Shown here: positions 12,441-16,781 of the stretch, one piece after another
How positions within the stretch are numbered: position 1 is the stretch's first letter
How the letters are laid out: each line of letters starts with the position of its first letter
Assembly: GCA_964527995.1 (NCBI GenBank)
Contig: CAZGRP010000079.1
Coordinates: 1 to 16,781, forward strand
Length of the DNA: 16,781 nucleotides
Direction: 5' to 3'
DNA from: CAZGRP01 sp964527995
GTDB taxonomy: Bacteria; Zhuqueibacterota; Zhuqueibacteria; Oceanimicrobiales; CAZGRP01
Position numbers and translations under genes: made by a program
The notes under the pieces: model-generated
The model's input: only the letters and a program-made list of their open reading frames with translations
Told to the model about the DNA's origin: nothing
The model's database searches: none

Positions 12441-15374
12441 ATGACCAAGACCCGCCTCCTTGTCATCCAGTTGTTGATTCTCCTATCAGTCCCTAAGTTA
12501 CAGGCTCAGTTTTATTCACTCCGGAGCAAGGACCTGCAGTTGATCTACTACACCAAGGCCCACGAGTACGTCGTACCCCACCTGGCCCGTTCCTTCGAGA
12601 ACTCTCTACGCTTTCACCGTTCGCTTTTTGACTACTCGCCCAGCGAAGACGTCACGATTCTTCTCCACGATTTCAACGACTATGGCAACGGCGGCACTAC
12701 AACGGTGCCGCGAAATCGAATGAGCATCGGCATGGAGCCGTTCGACTATGTCTACGAGACGATGCCGGCGAACGAGCGGATGAACTGGCTGATGAATCAC
12801 GAACTGGTGCATGTCGTCGCCACGGACAAAGCCGCTGGGTCGGATCTCTTTTTCCGAAAGTTGTTCTTCGGAAAAGTCACGCCAACGGCCGAGAGTCCGC
12901 TTTCGATGTTCTACAGCTACCTGTCCTCGCCACGCTGGTACTCGCCGAGGTGGTACCATGAAGGCATCGCCGTGTTTCTTGAGACCTGGATGGCCGGCGG
13001 CTTCGGTCGAGTCCTCGGGGCGTACGATGAGATGGTCTTCCGAACGATGGTGCATGACAGCGCCTACTTCTACGACGTCGTCGGCCTGGAATCGGAGGGT
13101 ACGACCATCGATTTCCAGGTGGGCCAGAACTCGTATCTCTACGGCACGCGTTTCGTCAGCTATCTGGCATATCAATACGGCCCGGAGAAGCTGCTGCAGT
13201 GGTTCAATCGCAGCGCCGGCAGCAAGCGCTATTTCTCGGTACAGTTCCAACGGGTGTACGGCGTTTCGCTGGAAAAGGAATGGTCGAAGTGGGTGCAATG
13301 GGAGCATCGCTGGCAGAAGGCCAATCTCGAGTCGATCCGCACTCACCCAACAACGCCGTATCGGCGGATCTCCGCCAGAGCCCTCGGTTCGGTCTCCCGG
13401 GCCTTCTATGATCCCGCTTCGCGGACTCTCTACGCAGCTCTCCTCTATCCAGGCCAGACGGCCCACATCGCAGCCATCCAGATCGATCAGGGCACCATCA
13501 GTAGCATCGCCGAAGTGCGCGGTCCGGCTCTCTACTACGTCTCATCGTTGGCCTACGACCCGTCGAGCCACCGCCTGTTCTTCACTTCGGACAACAACGA
13601 GTGGCGCGACCTCAAGGTGCTCGACCTGAGGACGGCACGAACAATGACACTGATCAAGGATGCCCGAACCGGCGACCTTGCTTTCAATCCAGCGGACAAG
13701 TCGATCTGGGGCATTCGTCACTACAACGGCCTGTCGACTATCGTTCGAATTCCACCTCCGTATCGTGAGTGGAATTATATCTACTCCTGGCCCTACGGCA
13801 GGGATTTCTACGATCTCGACATCTCCCCTGATGGCTCGACTCTGGTCGGCGCGCTCGTCGAGGCCAATGGCAACCAGAAGTTGATCAAGATGGATCTGGA
13901 AAAGCTCATCGACGGAGATGCGGCCTACCAGGTCGTCTTCGATTTCGAAGAGTATTCACCCGCCAATTTCGTTTTCTCCCCCGACGGCCGCTATCTATTC
14001 GGTTCCTCCTACTACTCCGGGGTGTCCAACATCTACCGCTACGACATCGAAAGGCAGCAAATGGAGATCATCAGCAATACTGAGACTGGATTCTTCCGGC
14101 CGCTGCCGATCTCCAAAGACTCCGTCCTGGTGTTTCGCTACACCGGCGCGGGATTTGTCCCGGTGGTGATCGCGAATGAGCCGGTCGAAAATGTCAGCGC
14201 CATCACATTCCTTGGAAACGAAGTGGCCAGAAAGTACCCCGTGCTTAAAGAGTGGCGAGTCCCTTCCCCGGCATCGATCAATCTCGACTCGCTCGGTACG
14301 CGCTATGTTCCCTATCGTCCGCTTGGCAGTCTCAGCCTCACTTCCGCCTACCCAATCGTCGAAGGCTACAAGGACTTTGCCGCCGTCGGCATGCGACTCA
14401 ACTTCTTCGATCGCCTCGGAATTGCCGGGATCCATATCACCGCCTCCTACACGCCGGACCGCGATCTGGCAGAGTCGGAGCGGCTGCATCTCCGAATCAA
14501 GTCGCTGTACGGCCGCTGGCGGCTCACCGCCGCCTACAACGGCGGCGATTTCTACGATTTGTTCGGCCCGACGAAGGTCAGCCGAAAAGGTTACTCGCTC
14601 GGTCTGCGCTACCAAAACACGCTGTTGCGCGAGGGACCCAAGCGGTTGAGCTATACGGTGAGCGGGGCGGGATATGGTGGACTGGAAACCCTGCCCGAGT
14701 TTCAGAACGTGCGCGCCTCGTTCGACAAGGCCCTCGCCTTGTACGGCAGCCTGGACTATCGCAACGTGCGATCGACACTGGGCGCCGTGGACCAGGAGAA
14801 AGGAGTCCGGTGGCAGCTGGTGTCCACCAGCAACTACGTGCGGTCAAAGGTCTATCCCCGCATTTACAGCAATTTCGACTACGGCTTCCTGCTGCCGATT
14901 CGGCACTCGCCCGTCTGGATCAGGACCTCGCTGGGCCAGTCGTTCGGCGATCGCCAGGAGCCCTTCGCAAACTTCTTCTTTGGTGGCTTCGGAAACAACT
15001 GGGTGGACTATCTGGGGGAGAAGCGGTTCAGAGATTACGATAGCTTCCCCGGGGTAGGAATCAACGAGATCGGCGGCATCAACTACGCCAAACTCTTGCT
15101 CGAGTGGGTCCTTCCGCCGATTCGGTTTCGCCGTTTCGGCAAGCCCAGCTTCTATTTCCGGTGGGCAAGGGTTTCCCTCTTCTCCTCAGGGATTGTGACC
15201 AACTTCGATCGCAAGAAATTCCGACGAGGTCTGATCAACGTCGGTGGCCAGCTCGACTTCCGTCTCGTGACCTTCTCGCTTCTTCGCTCAACTCTATCCG
15301 TCGGGTACGCGGCGGCCTTCGAAGCAGGAAGGCCGCTTTCGACGGAATTCATGTTCTCGCTGAAAATTCTGTAG
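12441..15374 (+). CDS. Secreted HExxH metalloprotease-like protein with beta-propeller and C-terminal outer-membrane beta-barrel
   Basis: 977 residues from ATG 12441; longer starts would run through the hairpin and lack a signal peptide. Residues 1-22 are a signal peptide (LLVIQLLILLSVPKLQA). A gluzincin-like protease domain follows (about 25-320): the zinc motif HELVH (H120, E121, H124) and, 50 residues on, WYHEGIAVFLE with E174 as likely third ligand, as in the peptidase-MA-like families. Residues about 330-640 have WD40/PD40-like propeller repeats, such as VFSPDGRYLFGSS and LDISPDGSTLVGAL. Residues about 690-977 alternate hydrophobic and polar residues in many strands (FNYARL-type barrel text such as VGMRLNFFDRLGIAGIHITASY), like bacterial surface antigens, ending MFSLKIL. 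The protein would sit in the outer membrane with protease and propeller in the periplasm or outside. Substrate unknown. It follows the repeat-protein gene by 152 bases and precedes the PrsW gene by 41. Confidence 0.85.
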   Translation: MTKTRLLVIQLLILLSVPKLQAQFYSLRSKDLQLIYYTKAHEYVVPHLARSFENSLRFHRSLFDYSPSEDVTILLHDFNDYGNGGTTTVPRNRMSIGMEPFDYVYETMPANERMNWLMNHELVHVVATDKAAGSDLFFRKLFFGKVTPTAESPLSMFYSYLSSPRWYSPRWYHEGIAVFLETWMAGGFGRVLGAYDEMVFRTMVHDSAYFYDVVGLESEGTTIDFQVGQNSYLYGTRFVSYLAYQYGPEKLLQWFNRSAGSKRYFSVQFQRVYGVSLEKEWSKWVQWEHRWQKANLESIRTHPTTPYRRISARALGSVSRAFYDPASRTLYAALLYPGQTAHIAAIQIDQGTISSIAEVRGPALYYVSSLAYDPSSHRLFFTSDNNEWRDLKVLDLRTARTMTLIKDARTGDLAFNPADKSIWGIRHYNGLSTIVRIPPPYREWNYIYSWPYGRDFYDLDISPDGSTLVGALVEANGNQKLIKMDLEKLIDGDAAYQVVFDFEEYSPANFVFSPDGRYLFGSSYYSGVSNIYRYDIERQQMEIISNTETGFFRPLPISKDSVLVFRYTGAGFVPVVIANEPVENVSAITFLGNEVARKYPVLKEWRVPSPASINLDSLGTRYVPYRPLGSLSLTSAYPIVEGYKDFAAVGMRLNFFDRLGIAGIHITASYTPDRDLAESERLHLRIKSLYGRWRLTAAYNGGDFYDLFGPTKVSRKGYSLGLRYQNTLLREGPKRLSYTVSGAGYGGLETLPEFQNVRASFDKALALYGSLDYRNVRSTLGAVDQEKGVRWQLVSTSNYVRSKVYPRIYSNFDYGFLLPIRHSPVWIRTSLGQSFGDRQEPFANFFFGGFGNNWVDYLGEKRFRDYDSFPGVGINEIGGINYAKLLLEWVLPPIRFRRFGKPSFYFRWARVSLFSSGIVTNFDRKKFRRGLINVGGQLDFRLVTFSLLRSTLSVGYAAAFEAGRPLSTEFMFSLKIL

Positions 15375-15415
15375 GCCAGACAACAGCCCTCCTGCCAGTC
15401 GAATAGAGTTACGCT

Positions 15416-16441
15416 ATGCCGTTCTCGACCGAGCTGCTCCACGATTGGATTCGCCTGCTGTTCACGCTCTCTCCGGTGCTGCTCTTTCTGCTGTCGCTGC
15501 TTTATCTCGATAGCTACAAGCTCGTCCGGCTGCGATCCGTGCTTCTGGCGATTGCGCTCGGTGGAGTGGCAGCGTTCGTTTCCCTGGCAGCGAATACGTG
15601 GGTCGTGGCACGGCTACCCTGGGCTCTCCCCACCTACACGCGATACGGTGCCCCGGCGATCGAGGAGCTGCTGAAGTCCGTTTACCTGATCTACCTCATG
15701 CGCTCGAACAGGGTTGGCTTTCTGGTGGACGCTGCGATCTACGGCTTTGCTATCGGAGCCGGATTTGCGTTGAGCGAGAACGCCTACTATCTGCTGTCAT
15801 TGGAGAGCCCGGGACTGCTCGTGTGGATCATTCGAGGATTCGGGACCGCCATCATGCACGGTGGAGCCACCGCTGTGGTCGGTATCGTTTCAAAGTCCCT
15901 GGCCGATCGCCATTCCCCGGCAGTGTTCTGGGTCTATCTGCCCGGGCTGGCCATCGCCGTCGTTGTGCACTCCGCCTACAACCACTTTCTTCTCTCGCCG
16001 GTCCTGTCGACGCTGGCGCTTGTCGTCATCCTGCCTCTGGTCATCGTTGTCGTATTCGCTCAAAGTGAGAGAGCGACGCGAAACTGGCTGAGCCTCGGGT
16101 TCGACAGCGACACGGAGCTGCTGGAGATCATCACAACCGGCGAGCTCACAGAGACACCCGTTGGTGCGTATCTGCAATCGTTGAAGAGCAGCTTCCCCGG
16201 AGAGGTGGTTGCCGACATGCTCTGCTACCTGCAGCTCCACCTCGAGCTCGCCCTTCGAGCCAAGGGCATTCTCCTCATGCGCGAGACTGGCTTCCAGGTG
16301 AATCCAGATCCCGAGTTGAAAGAAAAGATCAACGAGCTGAAATACCTGGAGAAAAGCATCGGCAGGACAGGGCGGCTGGCCATGCTGCCGTTCCTTCAGA
16401 CCAGCAGCCGCGACCTGTGGCAGTTGTATGTGGTCGAGTAG
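15416..16441 (+). CDS. PrsW-family intramembrane protease
   Basis: 341 residues from ATG 15416; the ribosome binding site is weak. Six or more membrane helices cover residues 12-215. The PrsW family signature is complete: APAIEELLK (E83, E84, K87), VDAAIYGFAIGAGFALSEN (D105, E121, N122), TAIMHGGA (H148) and VVHSAYNH (H185). In B. subtilis PrsW makes the first cut in the anti-sigma factor RsiW and so activates an ECF sigma factor. Here an ECF sigma gene and a membrane anti-sigma candidate lie about 5 kb upstream on the same strand, so the same role is a reasonable inference. Residues 218-341 form a soluble, helical C-terminal tail (including LQLHLELALRAKGILLM and ELKEKINELKYLEKS) that I recognise from no domain; it is probably cytoplasmic and may sense or bind a partner. 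Confidence 0.92.
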   Translation: MPFSTELLHDWIRLLFTLSPVLLFLLSLLYLDSYKLVRLRSVLLAIALGGVAAFVSLAANTWVVARLPWALPTYTRYGAPAIEELLKSVYLIYLMRSNRVGFLVDAAIYGFAIGAGFALSENAYYLLSLESPGLLVWIIRGFGTAIMHGGATAVVGIVSKSLADRHSPAVFWVYLPGLAIAVVVHSAYNHFLLSPVLSTLALVVILPLVIVVVFAQSERATRNWLSLGFDSDTELLEIITTGELTETPVGAYLQSLKSSFPGEVVADMLCYLQLHLELALRAKGILLMRETGFQVNPDPELKEKINELKYLEKSIGRTGRLAMLPFLQTSSRDLWQLYVVE

Positions 16442-16781
16442 ACTTCCTGCGCGGACAGGCTGGAAAACGAAATGAGCGTACCCAGCACTTCGCGACGGCC
16501 AACGGATCGAAGTAAAAGCCGTGCCGGTAAGCCTCGTCGGGCACGACCTGGCCTCCGATCCAGCGCCACGAAGAACAAGCACCTGAGCTTCTGGATTATC
16601 ATGGCGAACAAAGTAAAAAAGAATTGCTTCCCGTCCGGCTGCCTGGAGAGCATCGGGCATAGTCAGGACGCGGCTGCCGGACAGAATCAGGCTTCGCTAA
16701 AGCACGTAAGGGTTTCCACGAATGCGTCACAATACGATAACTCTCTTGACTATGACTTACAAGCCTAAAAGTCAGACGACC
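16442..16781. other. Right-edge region without a convincing gene
   Basis: The 340 bases after the PrsW gene hold a 98-codon plus-strand frame (16472-16768), but it has no good ribosome binding site, mixed third positions and no protein-like pattern. Composition becomes more AT-rich after about 16600. GTCCGGC and GCCGGAC occur as an inverted pair around 16632-16683, and TGACTT/AAGTCA around 16753-16774. No T-run terminator, tRNA or promoter of good quality was found. Confidence 0.55.

Noticed and set aside
12606..13466. Minus-strand 286-codon frame opposite the protease domain
   Set aside because: The plus strand has a signal peptide and intact HELVH and HEG motifs in this stretch; the minus frame is a shadow.
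15890..16660. Minus-strand 256-codon frame opposite the PrsW gene
   Set aside because: Most of it is antisense to the conserved PrsW protein. The part beyond (16442-16660) reads a little like protein but two frames look equally good and neither has a binding site or family.
16472..16768. 98-codon plus-strand frame after the PrsW gene
   Set aside because: No good ribosome binding site, no hydrophobic or domain pattern, mixed codon use.
16746..16774. TTGACT at 16746 as a promoter for a gene beyond the right edge
   Set aside because: No -10-like box at 15-19 bases; the sequence there is AAGTCA or similar.

Overview
The window reads as a GC-rich Gram-negative chromosome fragment, probably from a metagenome or draft assembly because it contains a run of exactly 100 N (6871-6970). 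An outer membrane is implied by a predicted lipoprotein and a C-terminal beta-barrel protein. The mix of an AgmX/PglI-type C-terminal domain, SpoIIE/RsbW/RsbV partner-switching proteins, a LutB-LutA fusion and a long secreted metalloprotease-like barrel protein would fit Acidobacteriota or another deep lineage near Myxococcota. That placement is inference; no rRNA or other phylogenetic marker is present.

Left part (1-3977): a secreted protein of unknown function runs off the left edge on the minus strand. It diverges from a plus-strand membrane protein with a TonB-like AgmX/PglI C-terminal domain and a sigma-region-2-like N-terminus; a promoter can be read for each. Then come a minus-strand lipoprotein of the cyclase (kynurenine formamidase-like) family and a divergent SlyD-like FKBP prolyl isomerase, whose leader carries three hairpins, the last a strong intrinsic terminator placed just before the ribosome binding site.

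Middle (3981-7067): a minus-strand lactate-utilisation-type pair, lutC then a 705-aa LutB-LutA fusion. The N gap follows, with a possible small secreted-protein gene broken by it.

Right part (7064-16441): a regulatory and envelope block. A GAF-PP2C (RsbU-like) phosphatase on the minus strand has a perfect consensus promoter (TTGACA-17-TATAAT). Divergently, and behind its own TTGACA-17-TATCTT promoter, lies a same-strand run: RsbW-like kinase, RsbV-like STAS antagonist, ECF sigma factor, membrane anti-sigma candidate, a membrane-anchored protein made almost wholly of 9-residue repeats (about 38 copies), a 977-aa HExxH protease/propeller/beta-barrel protein, and a PrsW-family intramembrane protease. 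Two gene pairs overlap by 8 bases, so translation is probably coupled. Together they suggest a stress circuit with two inputs: cytoplasmic partner switching (phosphatase, kinase, antagonist) and an envelope branch in which PrsW could cut the anti-sigma factor and release the ECF sigma factor. The repeat protein and the barrel protein would be envelope sensors or outputs. The linkage is seen in the sequence; the circuit is inference. The last 340 bases hold no convincing gene.
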